Below are positions 9,034 through 18,966 of a stretch of DNA of 64,000 nt, one piece after another (position 1 is the stretch's first letter; every line of letters begins with the position of its first letter). This DNA is from Bacteroidota bacterium. GTDB taxonomy: Bacteria > Bacteroidota > Bacteroidia > AKYH767-A > 2013-40CM-41-45. Under the pieces are notes generated by a model, which saw only the letters and a program-made list of their open reading frames with translations, was not told the DNA's origin and searched no databases. Where the stretch lies: NCBI GenBank assembly GCA_016711505.1, contig JADJSV010000020.1, forward strand, positions 62,001-126,000, read 5' to 3'. The position numbers were made by a program, and so were the translations under genes.

Positions 9034-10353
9034 AAATTCGTTCAACGTACAGTACAGAAACCGTCTCTTCCGTGATTTTAAAACGGTCGTCTATACGATG
9101 TCCCAAGATACATACAATGTCTTTACCCGACAAGAGCACATAGGTCATTTCTTTCTCAAATCTATTCACTTTTTTATCGATCAAAAAGTCGCTGATTTTC
9201 TTTCTTTTAGTCATCCCAAGGGGATAAAAGGAATCGCCGGCCTGCCATTTTCTTACTTGTAGTGGATAACTTATTTTACCGGCATCAACAGCCTGGATAT
9301 TTTCTTCCCTTGGGATAGCTGTCAGGCGGTTTGAACTGATAGTTTCAAAACTGAATTTGTGATCACCGATTTCCAACTGATCCGGTGTATGGGAAATTAA
9401 GAATTCCTGCGTTGGCTCTGATTTTTTTGGTTGAAGTACTAAAGAGTTTCTATCGTAGAGGATGCGGGCAGACTGACTTTGAAAGATCTTTCCCGGCGAT
9501 GCGTTCAGAATTTTTCCCGGTTCCAGATTTGTGATTCCATAAGAATGCAGAACGGCAGATAATAAAGCCGCACTGAATTGAAAATCCATTACAGGTTTTA
9601 ACCTGATTGTAACAGAGCCGTCAGGCGTTACTGAAGTATTTTTCTTTTTCCAGTCTTCAATAAATGTTTTCTGTATGTGATTAGCAAAATCAAAAAAATC
9701 AAGGGAGCGTTGCATGCTTTTTCAAATTCCTGATTCTTTGTTTTTAATTCCGGTATTACTGTATGTCGGATGCGGTTGCGGAGGTAGTCGTCGCCGGCAT
9801 TTGAACTGTCTTCACGCCATTTCAATTTTTTCTTCCTTGCAAAATGCTCTAATTCTTCTCTTGTAGCAAAAAGAAGTGGCCGGATTATATGTCCATTGAG
9901 TGCAGAAATGCCTTTCATTCCTGACAAACCTGTTCCACGAATTGTATTGATGAAAAATGTCTCAATTGAATCATTCAAATGATGTGCTACTGCGATCTTG
10001 TCAATTTCATTCTCTGCCCTGATCTTTTCGAACCATCTGTATCTCAGTTCACGTGCTGCTTCCTGTATTGAAAGTTTATTCTCTTTTGCATATGACTTTG
10101 TCTTAAATTGAATACTATAAAACGGAACATTATAAGCAGCCGCAATTTTTTTTACAAATTCTTCATCGCCGTCAGATTCCTTTCCACGGAGTTTAAAATT
10201 ACAGTGAGCAATTACGAAATCAATCTTACTTTCTCTTAAAAGTCTGCAGAGAACAATTGAATCAAGTCCGCCACTTACTGCAACAAGAACATTCTGTCCT
10301 TGCTTGAGTAGATCTTTTTCAATTAAAAAGTTGTTGAACTCGGTCAGCAGCAT
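9026..10353 (-). CDS. tilS: tRNA(Ile)-lysidine synthase (single-base frameshift in this sequence)
   Basis: TilS converts the wobble C of tRNA-Ile(CAU) to lysidine using ATP and lysine. The 5' part (9723-10353) has the PP-loop SGGLDS, the AHCNFKLRG segment and AVAHHLNDSIETF. The 3' part (9026-9715) continues in another frame with the C-terminal domain (QVRKWQAGDSFYPLGMT, KKISDFLIDKKV). The break is at the T5 run 9718-9722 (A5 in the gene): one extra A gives a continuous ...EFEKSMQRSLDFF. The two pieces together have normal length (about 442 residues). The enzyme is generally essential, so a consensus error is more likely than a dead gene. It starts 4 nt after pabB. Confidence 0.88.
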
Positions 10354-10357
10354 ATTA

Positions 10358-11658
10358 CTATTTTTTCAAAAGTACTTTTTTCATTGCCTCAGCTTTCAGT
10401 AAACATTCATCATATTCTTTTTCTGCAGCAGCTCCAATCGTAATTGCACTCCCGACTGTAAAGGAAAGATATTTTTTTTCGGAATTATAAAGAATGCTTC
10501 TGATCACCACATTGAGATCAAAGTCTCCGTTTGGTGAAAGATAGCCAACTGTTCCCGAATAAAGGCCTCTTTTTGTTTTTTCAGTAACTTCAATTATTTC
10601 CATTGCCCTGATCTTCGGAGCTCCGGTCATACTGCCCATGGGAAAGGTGGTTCGGATCAGATCAGAGATGTTGTTCCCTTCAGCAAGCTCGGAAGTTACT
10701 GTAGAGATCATTTGATGTAATTGGACGAATGTCTTTATGCCGAAAAGTTCTTCGACCTTAACGGAACCTTTCTTAGCAGTTCTTGATAGGTCGTTTCTTA
10801 CCAGATCAACGATCATTACATTTTCAGACCGTTCTTTTTCGTCGTGAAAAAGTCTTTCCGCTATTAATTTATCTTCTTCCGGATTGCTATCTCGTCGTGC
10901 TGTGCCTTTTATTGGTTGCGAAATTATTTTTTGTCCGCGCTTCGCCAGATATCTTTCCGGACTTGCACACATTAAGAAATGCTCATTGTATTTTGAGAAA
11001 ACGCTGAATGGCATTGGAGATATTTCATTCAGATCTAAATAGGTTTGAAAAGGATCTATCGTTGCATGTTCAGAATAAAATTCCTGGCAATAATTCATTT
11101 CATAAATATCTCCACGTTGAATGTGTTGTTTTTAATTTCGTTGATCTCAGAAATATATTCATCACGACTTAAACGTTGGTCAATTCTGATCTCTGTTCCT
11201 TTAGTAGATTGATCAGGTTCCTGAACTTTGATCTGTTCAATAAATAAATTGATCTCTTCAGGAGAATATTTTTCCTGAATGTAATGAACAAAAAGCTTTT
11301 TTTCTCTGATCTCAAAAACAACAGCAGGTCGGTAAATTATGAATTCCGGAAAATTTATTTTATCAGGGTTAGTGGAGGAGAGCGTTTCAATTTTATTTTT
11401 CAGATCGTATGACAAATGCAAAATGTACCAGTCATTGGAATCAGAAATAAATTTTAGTGCATGAAAAAGATCTTCATACATGAAGATTTCAACAGGATCA
11501 ACAGCAAGTAGGACATCAAAATTGCTGTAATTGTCAGTCTGATTATTGGAATGTGAATTGCTGTTTAAAAGAGTGAACACATCATACCGCTTGGCCCAAT
11601 TCAATAATTTTTCAACTGAAATGTTTTCAACCGGAAAAGTGATCGTAACTCTATTCAT
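10358..11658 (-). CDS. pabB: Aminodeoxychorismate synthase component I (single-base frameshift)
   Basis: A chorismate-binding enzyme (PabB/TrpE family) for folate synthesis. The 5' part (11134-11658) is the N-terminal domain, ending with RLSRDEYISEI. The 3' part (10358-11098 and a little upstream) is the catalytic domain: YLDLNEISPMPFSVF, SPERYLAK, QPIKGTARR, DLVRNDLSR, and the signature FPMGSMTGAPKIRAMEII. The frames join if one A is added to the T5 run at 11129-11133 (A5 in the gene), giving ...EIKKQHIQRGDIYEMNYCQ. PabB rather than TrpE is favoured by the short length (about 433 residues), the lack of trp genes, and the frequent pabB-tilS linkage in Bacteroidota. Confidence 0.85.
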
Positions 11659-11661
11659 TGG

Positions 11662-12669
11662 TTATTGACGAATGATATTCTTCATAGCCTCGATCCATTT
11701 TGGTGAATCATTTAAACTTTCAACGAGCTGTACTTTTTCACCGCCATGTTCCTTGAACAAATCACCATACTCCACGCTGATTTCGTAAACTGTTTCAAGG
11801 CAATCACTAACAAAGGCAGGGGCAAAGACGAGTAATTTTTTATCACCTTTTGCTGCACGTTCTTTAATGATCATATCCGAATAAGGTTTTATCCATGGAT
11901 CTTTTCCAAGACGTGACTGAAAGCAGATCGTATATTTTTCTTTTGGAATGTTCATGGCTTCTGCCATTTTTCGTGCAGTCTGATGACATTGCGCACGATA
12001 ACAAAATGCGTTTTTATCATTCAGCGTATCGCAGCATCCGTCATTCAGACAATGATCAAAGTTGTCACCTTTTTTAATCTGTCGTTCAGGCAAACCATGA
12101 AAGCTCATCAGAACATGATCATAATTTGAAGGATTATGTTTGTTACCCAACTCTGCAAAGGCCTGAATGAAATCAGGATGGTCACAGAAACTATTGATGA
12201 ATTCTATTTCAGGAACGATCTCCCATTTAGAAATAATACTCATAATTTTTTCCTGAACTGAACCTGTCGAAGCAGAAGCGTATTGCGGAAAAAGAGGAAG
12301 TACAATTATTTTCTTGTAAAATTGTTTTTTATAATGTTCTAATGCACTGTCTAATGATGGACTTTGATAACGCATTGCCATTTGCACGTCATATCTTTCT
12401 CCCAATGATTTTGAAAGAAGTTCATGTTGACGTTCGCTATAGTGGAGCAGAGGAGATTTTCCATCTTTCCGCCAGATCTCCTTATATAGTTTCGCTGATT
12501 TTGAACTTCTGAATGGAACAATTATCAGATTGACAAGGAACATTCTTGCGATTGGGTGAATGTCGATCACCCTTGGATCATTTAAAAATTCACTCAGATA
12601 TTTTCTGACATCAGAAGTTGCCGGACTATCAGGGGTTCCAAGGTTTACGATGAGTACTCCAGTCTTCAT
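11662..12669 (-). CDS. hemH: Ferrochelatase with an internal Cys-rich segment
   Basis: Ferrochelatase inserts Fe2+ into protoporphyrin to make heme. The 335-residue protein has VNLGTPDSP at the N-terminus, RYQSPSLDSAL, LPLFPQYASASTGSV, the catalytic His191 in SFHGLPER, and the C-terminal FAPAFVSDCLETVYEI. Between residues 207 and 228 it has five cysteines (C207, C212, C213, C223, C228) in an insertion right after the active-site loop. A known class of microbial ferrochelatases binds a [2Fe-2S] cluster through such an internal Cys segment, so this one may be an Fe-S enzyme (inference). It lies 20 nt after lpd and 3 nt before pabB, inside an operon. Confidence 0.93.
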   Translation of the reverse strand: MKTGVLIVNLGTPDSPATSDVRKYLSEFLNDPRVIDIHPIARMFLVNLIIVPFRSSKSAKLYKEIWRKDGKSPLLHYSERQHELLSKSLGERYDVQMAMRYQSPSLDSALEHYKKQFYKKIIVLPLFPQYASASTGSVQEKIMSIISKWEIVPEIEFINSFCDHPDFIQAFAELGNKHNPSNYDHVLMSFHGLPERQIKKGDNFDHCLNDGCCDTLNDKNAFCYRAQCHQTARKMAEAMNIPKEKYTICFQSRLGKDPWIKPYSDMIIKERAAKGDKKLLVFAPAFVSDCLETVYEISVEYGDLFKEHGGEKVQLVESLNDSPKWIEAMKNIIRQ

Positions 12670-12689
12670 AAATTAATTCTATGCAATGA

Positions 12690-14092
12690 TTAAATGTGAA
12701 TAGCTCTGTTGTCAGTAGCTGCCAGACAAGCTTCTTTAAATACTTCCGTGTAGGTAGGATGCGCATGACTCATACGTGCAATATCTTCTGCAGAAGCTCT
12801 GTATTCCATTGCAACAACAGCTTCAGCGATCATATCAGCAACACGTGGACCGATCATGTGAACGCCCAGTATTTCATCTGTATTCTTGTCTGCTAAAACT
12901 TTTACAAAACCATCCATGTCCATACTCGCACGTGCACGACCACTTGCTTTGAAAGGAAAATTTCCGGTTTTATATTCACGCTTTTGTGTTTTAAGTTCTT
13001 CTTCAGTATAGCCAACTGCTGCAACTTCCGGCCATGTATATACAACACCCGGAATCAGCAAATAGTTTATATGTGGTTTTTGTCCAGCAATACTTTCTGC
13101 AACCATTATTCCTTCTTCTTCTGCTTTATGAGCAAGCATAGCACCTTTCACCACATCACCAATTGCATAAATCCCTGCAATGTTTGTTTGTAAATGCTCA
13201 TTGACTTCAACACGGCCACGGTCGTCTGTTTTTACCCCGGCTTTGTCAAGTTGTAGTCCGTCGGTGTATGGTTTTCTTCCAACGCTAACCAGACAATAAT
13301 CACCTTCAAGCTCGAGTTTTTTATCTCCCGGAGCATCAGCTTTCACAGAAACATTTTTTCCATCTGAAGTAACACCGGTAACTTTATGATTGAGATAAAA
13401 TTCAAATCCGATCTTTTGTAATGACTTTTGTAATTCTTTTCCAAGAGAACGATCCATTGTTCCAATGATAGAATCGGTGAATTCAACAACAGAAACTTTT
13501 GACCCCATACGTGCATAAACGGAACCAAGTTCAAGTCCAATGACTCCGCCGCCGATGATGACAAGATGTTTTGGAATTTCAGAAAGATTCAATGCTTCGG
13601 TAGAAGTTATAATTCTTTTTTATCGGTCTCAATTCCTTTCAGTGATGCAGGTTTTGATCCGGTTGCAATGATTGTTTTTTTTGTTTCAAGGATTACAACA
13701 TCTTTTCCTTCAGCTTTCACTGAAATCTTATTTGCAGATTCAAAGCTTCCAACGCCATAAAAAACATCGATCTTATTTTTTTTCAACAGATAATTTATGC
13801 CATCTACATTTTGTTTGACGACATCATTTTTTCTTGCGATCATTTTTGGAAGATCGACTTTCAGATCTTTTAATTGAATTCCATGAATAGAAAAAGTGTG
13901 AGCAGCATTATGATAGTGCTCGGAAGAATCCAGTAAAGCTTTGGAAGGAATACAACCAACATTCAGGCAAGTTCCACCTAATGAATTATATTTCTCAATT
14001 ATGGCAGTTTTCAGTCCAAGTTGAGCGCAACGGATTGCTGCCACATAACCTCCTGGACCGGAGCCAATTACAGTAACATCATATGAAGACAT
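12690..14092 (-). CDS. lpd: Dihydrolipoamide dehydrogenase (single-base frameshift)
   Basis: E3 of 2-oxoacid dehydrogenase complexes: it reoxidises protein-bound dihydrolipoamide with FAD and NAD+. The N-terminal part has the FAD Rossmann motif GSGPGG and the redox disulfide GGTCLNVGCIPSK. The second part has the NAD motif GGGVIGLELGSVYARMG, the second FAD motif IYAIGDV, and the C-terminal active-site HAHPTYTE. The frame breaks at the T6 run 13616-13621: one added A gives ...GIETDKKRIITSTEALNLSEIPKHL, a smooth join. All catalytic elements remain, so a sequence error is likely. E1 and E2 genes are not in the window. It may head the lpd-hemH-pabB-tilS transcript. Confidence 0.92.
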
Positions 14093-14156
14093 AGAATCTT
14101 TTGTAAAAATTACTTTCCCAAAAGTCGGGAGATTTGAATGGCGAAGTTAGTGAGAT

Positions 14157-14411
14157 TTAGGGAGAAACCGGAAGGTTTTTAGTAGTGATTTTTCTCCGGC
14201 AGATCTCTGCGTGATCCGGTTGAAAAAATTCGTAATAAAATATTTCCCGCAGATCTCGCAAATCTCGCAGATCAAATGAAGAATTTTCAGAAAAAATCTG
14301 CTTACTCCGAAATCTGCTGGAAAAAATACAGCTAAAATTATCTCTCACAGATTACAGAGAAAAAACACATAACTCTGCGCTAAATCTGCGTGATCCGCGA
14401 GATCTGCGGGG
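14157..14411. repeat. Intergenic repeat region built on GCAGATCTC words
   Basis: The 335-nt gap between lpd and lnt holds many copies of related 8-9-nt words (GCAGATCTC, GCAAATCTC, AATCTGCG, GTGATCCG). CCCGCAGATCTCGC at 14246-14259 is matched exactly by its reverse complement at 14397-14410. CTGCGTGATCCG occurs near 14206 and again near 14386. A 63-codon minus-strand open frame across it is an artefact of the repeat. I recall similar 'CGCAGAT' intergenic repeats in other Bacteroidota genomes, but cannot check that here. Confidence 0.75.
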
Positions 14412-14427
14412 GAAAAAATTTTCTTGC

Positions 14428-16053
14428 TTAAAACAAATGCAAGATCCTCTTAAACCCAAAATAAAGCAAGATCGAACAAGTCAGAAAAGCGCAAATAAAA
14501 CCGATAAAATCTCCATTGCGGGCATAAAAAGTGACGGTCTTGTTTCTATAAACTTTTCCGTGAATAGCATCTTCCACCCACCATTGAGTAGGTTGTGAAA
14601 CATCGCCGCGTTGATTGATGAAGCAACTGATTCCTGTATTTGCAGAACGAGCAATACTTTTTCTGAATTCGATTGCAAGTATTCTCGCGTAGTTCATGTG
14701 TTGTCTGTAACCGGGAGTATTTTCCCACCATCCATCGTTGGTAATTACTGCGATGAACTGTGCACTGTCGCGCATGTAACCACTCATGAAATCGCCATAA
14801 ATGGATTCATAACATATTGCAGGGGCTACTTTACTTCCATCAGTTGCAACAAAATTTGTACGGTAAGGTTGTGTTCCCAGACTTCCGGAAGTGCCACCTA
14901 ATTCAATTGCATAATTTTCCAGAAAGCCGAAAATTTTCGGATACGGCATTTTTTCAACACCTGGAACAAGTTTACTTTTATGATACAGTTGAATTGGCAA
15001 TGCATCGCCCATGAGCATTGCAGCATTGAAGACATCAAAATAATTTTCACTTCCATTCATTTTCCTTGATGTAACAGTTCTTTTTGAAGAATCATTATAC
15101 TGTTTGAAGGAAGTTAGTCCAATGATCACATTGAGTTTCGGAAAATGGTCGACATATCTTCTAAGCGATAAAACAGATTTATCTACTTCAATCCGGTCTT
15201 CCCAGATCCCGTCAGGCATTGCTGTTTCAGGAGCAAGTAAATATTCGGTATTTGTATCAAGTACAGTTGATGAGAGCCGAAGAATTTTATTTAATTGTTC
15301 GTCACCCGTGCCACTGAATTTTTCATTGTAAGGATCAATATTCGGCTGAACGATTGCAACTTCAGTTTCGATGCCTTTGTCTTTATGCTCATAATAAATG
15401 TAGAGTGAAAATATTGTCGGCCCTGCAAGTAAAATAAAGATCAGCAACGAAAGCAGAAGGATGTTGATTTTCCTCAAGCGTAACAGCAGATCTCTGTACC
15501 AGAAATTTTTTGCAAGTTGAAATACCAGCAGATTTATTATCAGGATCCACAACGAACCGCCCAATGCACCTGTATATTCATACCATTGGATCCATTCAGG
15601 ATGTGTTGCAAAAGCATTTCCCAGAGTTAACCACGGCCAGCTGATCTCCCAGTTAAGGTGCAGATATTCGAATGCTATCCAGAAAAGTACGAAGGAAGAA
15701 TACCCGATTGCCGGGCCCTGACTTTTTTTAACGCGGTAAAATAAATACCACACCACAGCCATAAATAAACTATTCAATCCGATGGCAACAAAGCTGCCAA
15801 CATCACTCGAAAAATAGATCCACCAGGTTGTCAGTATATTCCATAACAACATTCCGATGAAAAATTTTCCGAATAGTTTGCGGCCATTATTTTTCTCCTT
15901 TGAACGGGAATAAACATGCTCACAAAAAAGTAATGGAACGAAAGCAATGAAAATTAATGGAGTAAATCCGTGATCAGGCCATGCCAGCCATAACAAGATC
16001 CCTGAAAGTGCAGCAACGCCCGAAAGCAAAAAAGAGTTTCTATATTTCGACAT
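14428..16053 (-). CDS. lnt: Apolipoprotein N-acyltransferase
   Basis: Lnt adds the third acyl chain to the N-terminal Cys of lipoproteins at the outer face of the inner membrane. The 541-residue protein has six or more N-terminal transmembrane helices, then a nitrilase-fold domain (about 230-500), then a last helix. The Glu-Lys-Cys triad is visible: E276 (LAPETAMPDG), K361 (YHKSKLVPGVE) and C414 (PAICYES). NDGWWENTPGYRQH near the end is also typical. Length is normal. An exact -7 box lies 37 nt upstream. Confidence 0.94.
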   Translation of the reverse strand: MSKYRNSFLLSGVAALSGILLWLAWPDHGFTPLIFIAFVPLLFCEHVYSRSKEKNNGRKLFGKFFIGMLLWNILTTWWIYFSSDVGSFVAIGLNSLFMAVVWYLFYRVKKSQGPAIGYSSFVLFWIAFEYLHLNWEISWPWLTLGNAFATHPEWIQWYEYTGALGGSLWILIINLLVFQLAKNFWYRDLLLRLRKINILLLSLLIFILLAGPTIFSLYIYYEHKDKGIETEVAIVQPNIDPYNEKFSGTGDEQLNKILRLSSTVLDTNTEYLLAPETAMPDGIWEDRIEVDKSVLSLRRYVDHFPKLNVIIGLTSFKQYNDSSKRTVTSRKMNGSENYFDVFNAAMLMGDALPIQLYHKSKLVPGVEKMPYPKIFGFLENYAIELGGTSGSLGTQPYRTNFVATDGSKVAPAICYESIYGDFMSGYMRDSAQFIAVITNDGWWENTPGYRQHMNYARILAIEFRKSIARSANTGISCFINQRGDVSQPTQWWVEDAIHGKVYRNKTVTFYARNGDFIGFICAFLTCSILLYFGFKRILHLF

Positions 16054-16089
16054 ATTCTAATGTGCAATATGTGCAAAAAAGTTGAATTT

Positions 16090-16097
16090 CAAAATTA
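16090..16097 (-). promoter_or_regulatory. -7 promoter box (TAATTTTG) for lnt
   Basis: An exact TAnnTTTG match on the minus strand, 37 nt upstream of the lnt ATG, in an otherwise empty intergenic gap. No clear -33 element. Confidence 0.55.
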
Positions 16098-16171
16098 GTT
16101 TTCCGTTAAAATGTTCATGCCATGCCGGATATCAGAATGATTTTTTCAATTAATAAAAATCTAACAGGCAA

Positions 16172-16927
16172 TTATTTTTTATAAAAATTCTGAGTATTCG
16201 CCTGCGCAAGACATGTCACTACAATATCATTCAAAACTACATGTGCCGGTCGGGTAGCTGCAAAGAAAGCAATGTCTGCAATGTCTTCGCCTTTCAACGG
16301 TTCGTAACCCTGATAAGTCTTTTGTGCTCTTTCTGCATCTCCCTGGAACCTGACCAGAGAAAATTCTGTCTCAGCAGCGCCTGGATCTATTGAAGTCACT
16401 TTAATACCATGTTCTAGCATGTCGATCCGCATACTTTTGGTGATTGCATCGACTGCAAATTTGGTTGCACAATACACATTGCCCTTTGGATAAACTTCCT
16501 TACCGGCTATCGAACTAATGTTTATAATATGTCCACTACCGTTTGCTATCATCAAAGGCATGATCAACCTCGAAACATAAAGTAATCCCTTAACATTTGT
16601 ATCGATCATCAGATCCCAGTCATCAGTATTCCCTTCCTGAATAGTTGATAGTCCGGCTGCCAGTCCTGCGTTATTGACTAGGACATCTATTTTTTTAAAA
16701 TCATGTGGAAGCGATTGAATTGCATTTTTTGCAGCTTCTTTGTCCTTAATATCAAAGGGAAGTGTAATGACCTTTGCGCCGAATTGTTCATTCAATTCGA
16801 TTTCAATATGTCTCAATCTTTCTTCTCTTCGGCCATTCAAAATCAACTGATAGCCATGCTGTGCAAATTTGAAAGCAATTGCCTTTCCAAATCCGGAAGT
16901 CGCGCCGGTAATGAGGATGGTTTTCAT
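16172..16927 (-). CDS. Short-chain dehydrogenase/reductase (YdfG-like)
   Basis: A 251-residue classical SDR. The cofactor motif is TGATSGFG (7-14), then NNAG (85-88) and the active-site S138/S139, Y152, K156 (YCATK). An Arg after the second beta strand (NGRREERL) points to NADPH. It most resembles the YdfG group (3-hydroxy acid / serine dehydrogenases), which ends in a ...NILELMP-type tail; here the tail is ANTQNFYKK. The real substrate is not predictable. The start is the ATG at 16925-16927. The left arm of a long heptad inverted repeat begins 7 nt upstream of the start codon. Confidence 0.85.
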   Translation of the reverse strand: MKTILITGATSGFGKAIAFKFAQHGYQLILNGRREERLRHIEIELNEQFGAKVITLPFDIKDKEAAKNAIQSLPHDFKKIDVLVNNAGLAAGLSTIQEGNTDDWDLMIDTNVKGLLYVSRLIMPLMIANGSGHIINISSIAGKEVYPKGNVYCATKFAVDAITKSMRIDMLEHGIKVTSIDPGAAETEFSLVRFQGDAERAQKTYQGYEPLKGEDIADIAFFAATRPAHVVLNDIVVTCLAQANTQNFYKK

Positions 16928-16933
16928 TTTTTC

Positions 16934-17067
16934 TTAGTAAGTGGTAAGTAGTAATTGGTGAGTAGCACAGTGTAGTATATTTTGTAACAGTTGTTGTTGG
17001 ATCAGAATTTATATTTGCTAATTAAGTAAGTTGTGCTATTCACCACTTACTACTTACTACTCACTAA
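16934..17067. repeat. Heptad inverted repeat, words AGTAAGT/GGTAAGT
   Basis: The left arm 16934-16969 reads AGTAAGT, GGTAAGT, AGTAATT, GGTGAGT, AG with a GT step every 7 nt. The right arm 17032-17067 is its reverse complement with about four mismatches in 36. The loop is 62 nt. The right arm encodes the last codons and the TAG stop of the amino acid permease gene (17050). The left arm ends close to the start of the next gene. Confidence 0.88.
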
Positions 17068-18966
17068 ATTGAGCTTACTATTCTTATAACTAAACCCAAA
17101 ATAAATCACCAGTCCCACAGCAAGCCAGATCGTAAAGCCTATCCAGTTTCTCAGACCCAGTTCGCTCATCATGTAGAGGCAACTTATTAATCCAAGAACA
17201 GGAATGAGTGACATATTATGTTTGAATGCAAGGAATGCAAGATAGAGACAGCTGATCAGAAAGATCCATGTCGGAATTTTGTGCTTGAAAACATCCCAGC
17301 CTTTATCGAATTTCTTTTCTTCTGCGATAGGCAGATTTCCAAGTGTAGCAAGATAAGTTGTTTCATCAAGTGAATTCAAATATGTATCCAATTCTGATCC
17401 TGATGCAATGAATTTTTCTGAATTTGTTTCAAGCATTTGTTGACGGATCATACTTGCTTCTGAAGTTGTCAGACGTGTCATCAAGTCATCAACTCCGACT
17501 GCAACAGGTTCATTTCTGAAAAAATTGAGTGTGTTCTCTTTATTGAATTGAAGTGAAAGTATAATGGCAGATATAATCAGTATTGGAAATATAAATTTTG
17601 CATTCACATAAGGTGTTTTGAATTTTCCCCGCGGTGAATCTTTGATCATGTCGAGTCTGAGAACACCGGCACAAACCAGAACAAATGCGAAAAGTGTTCC
17701 TATCCTGCAAAGATCTGTAACCCAAGTAAGGTTCATAAACAGTGCAGGAATAGCAACTACAAATCCTGTTACGATCGTTGCGAATGAAGGTGTTTTATAT
17801 TTTGGATGAATGGTTGCGAATTTTTTTGGCAACAATCCGTCACGACTCATACTCATCCAGATTCTTGGTTGTCCTAATTGAAAAACCAATAACACACTGG
17901 CCATAGCTACAATTGCACTCACACCAATGACTGCAGAGATCCATTTCATGTCCAGACGCTGAAAAACAAATGCAAGCGGATCGCCAACTGCCAGTTCGCT
18001 ATAGTTGACCATTCCAGTTAATACAAGTGCAATTGCTACATATAAAATTGTACAGATTATAATCGCCCACATCATGCCGCGAGGAAGGTCACGTTGCGGG
18101 TTTTTGCATTCTTCTGCCGTTGTACTGATTGCATCAAATCCAATGTAAGCGAAAAATACCGCAGATACTCCTTTAAGCACTCCACCAATTCCATTTGGTA
18201 AAAACGGATGCCAGTTGTCTGTGTTAATATAGAAAGCACCGATTGTGATCACAAATAATACTACGAGCACTTTTACGATCACCATTGCATTTCCGGCGTT
18301 GCGCGATTCTTTCATTCCTCGATAAACTAAGGCAGTGATCAGAACTATTATCAGGAGTGCAGGAAGATCTGCAACGATATGCAGACCAAAAAGCGTTGGA
18401 GAATTTTGCCATGCAAGAAAGGCTTCCTTAACAGGTGCATCCAGATTCTCAAAGGATTTTCCACTGGCCATTAAAGATTCTGCTACACGATGTCCTTTGG
18501 ATGCTGATAAGAAATCCATTGTCATCCATTCCGGTAAATGGATGCCTGCACTGGAGAGTAAACCGGTAAAATAATCTGACCACGATATAGCCACTGTTAT
18601 ATTCCCGATTCCATATTCCATGATCAATGCCCAACCGATGATCCAGGCGATCAACTCACCAAATGCTACATAGCTGTAAGTATATGCACTTCCTGAAACA
18701 GGAACCATTGATGCAAACTCTGCATATGCAAAGGCTGCAAAGCCACAAGCCACTGCTGTAAAGATGAAAAGTAATACAACACCCGGTCCCCCGGCAGCAC
18801 TGGCATTACCAATTGTGCTGAATATTCCGGCACCGACTATTGCTGCAATTCCAAGCGCTGTTAGATCCTTCACTCCAAGATGCCTGGATAAAGAACCATG
18901 TTCGTTTTCTCCTGCAGCAGATTGTTCAAGGATTTTGGAAACAGATTTTTTTCTGAATAGATTCAT
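17050..18966 (-). CDS. APC-family amino acid permease (cationic amino acid transporter type)
   Basis: A 638-residue inner-membrane transporter of the APC superfamily. The family motif in TM1 is GIAAIVGAGIFSTIGNAS, followed by FAAFAYAEFASMVPVSGSAYTY and a later FFAYIGFDAISTTAEECKNP, all typical of CAT/YfnA-like permeases. About 12-14 helices are expected. It is longer than usual because a polar insert of about 85 residues (FRNEPVAVGVDDLMTRL... to ...EEKKFDKGWDVF) sits before the last helices. The final residues NLVSSK and the stop are encoded by a heptad inverted repeat. Its ATG overlaps the stop of the upstream membrane-protein gene (ATGA). Confidence 0.9.
   Translation of the reverse strand: MNLFRKKSVSKILEQSAAGENEHGSLSRHLGVKDLTALGIAAIVGAGIFSTIGNASAAGGPGVVLLFIFTAVACGFAAFAYAEFASMVPVSGSAYTYSYVAFGELIAWIIGWALIMEYGIGNITVAISWSDYFTGLLSSAGIHLPEWMTMDFLSASKGHRVAESLMASGKSFENLDAPVKEAFLAWQNSPTLFGLHIVADLPALLIIVLITALVYRGMKESRNAGNAMVIVKVLVVLFVITIGAFYINTDNWHPFLPNGIGGVLKGVSAVFFAYIGFDAISTTAEECKNPQRDLPRGMMWAIIICTILYVAIALVLTGMVNYSELAVGDPLAFVFQRLDMKWISAVIGVSAIVAMASVLLVFQLGQPRIWMSMSRDGLLPKKFATIHPKYKTPSFATIVTGFVVAIPALFMNLTWVTDLCRIGTLFAFVLVCAGVLRLDMIKDSPRGKFKTPYVNAKFIFPILIISAIILSLQFNKENTLNFFRNEPVAVGVDDLMTRLTTSEASMIRQQMLETNSEKFIASGSELDTYLNSLDETTYLATLGNLPIAEEKKFDKGWDVFKHKIPTWIFLISCLYLAFLAFKHNMSLIPVLGLISCLYMMSELGLRNWIGFTIWLAVGLVIYFGFSYKNSKLNLVSSK

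Noticed and set aside
14157..14348. 63-codon minus-strand open frame between lpd and lnt
   Set aside because: It is the translation of the GCAGATCTC repeats (RDLRDLREI) and not a protein.
16934..17067. Insertion-sequence terminal inverted repeats around 62 nt
   Set aside because: There is no transposase and no room for one, no target duplication, and the arms have internal 7-nt periodicity shared with other loci.
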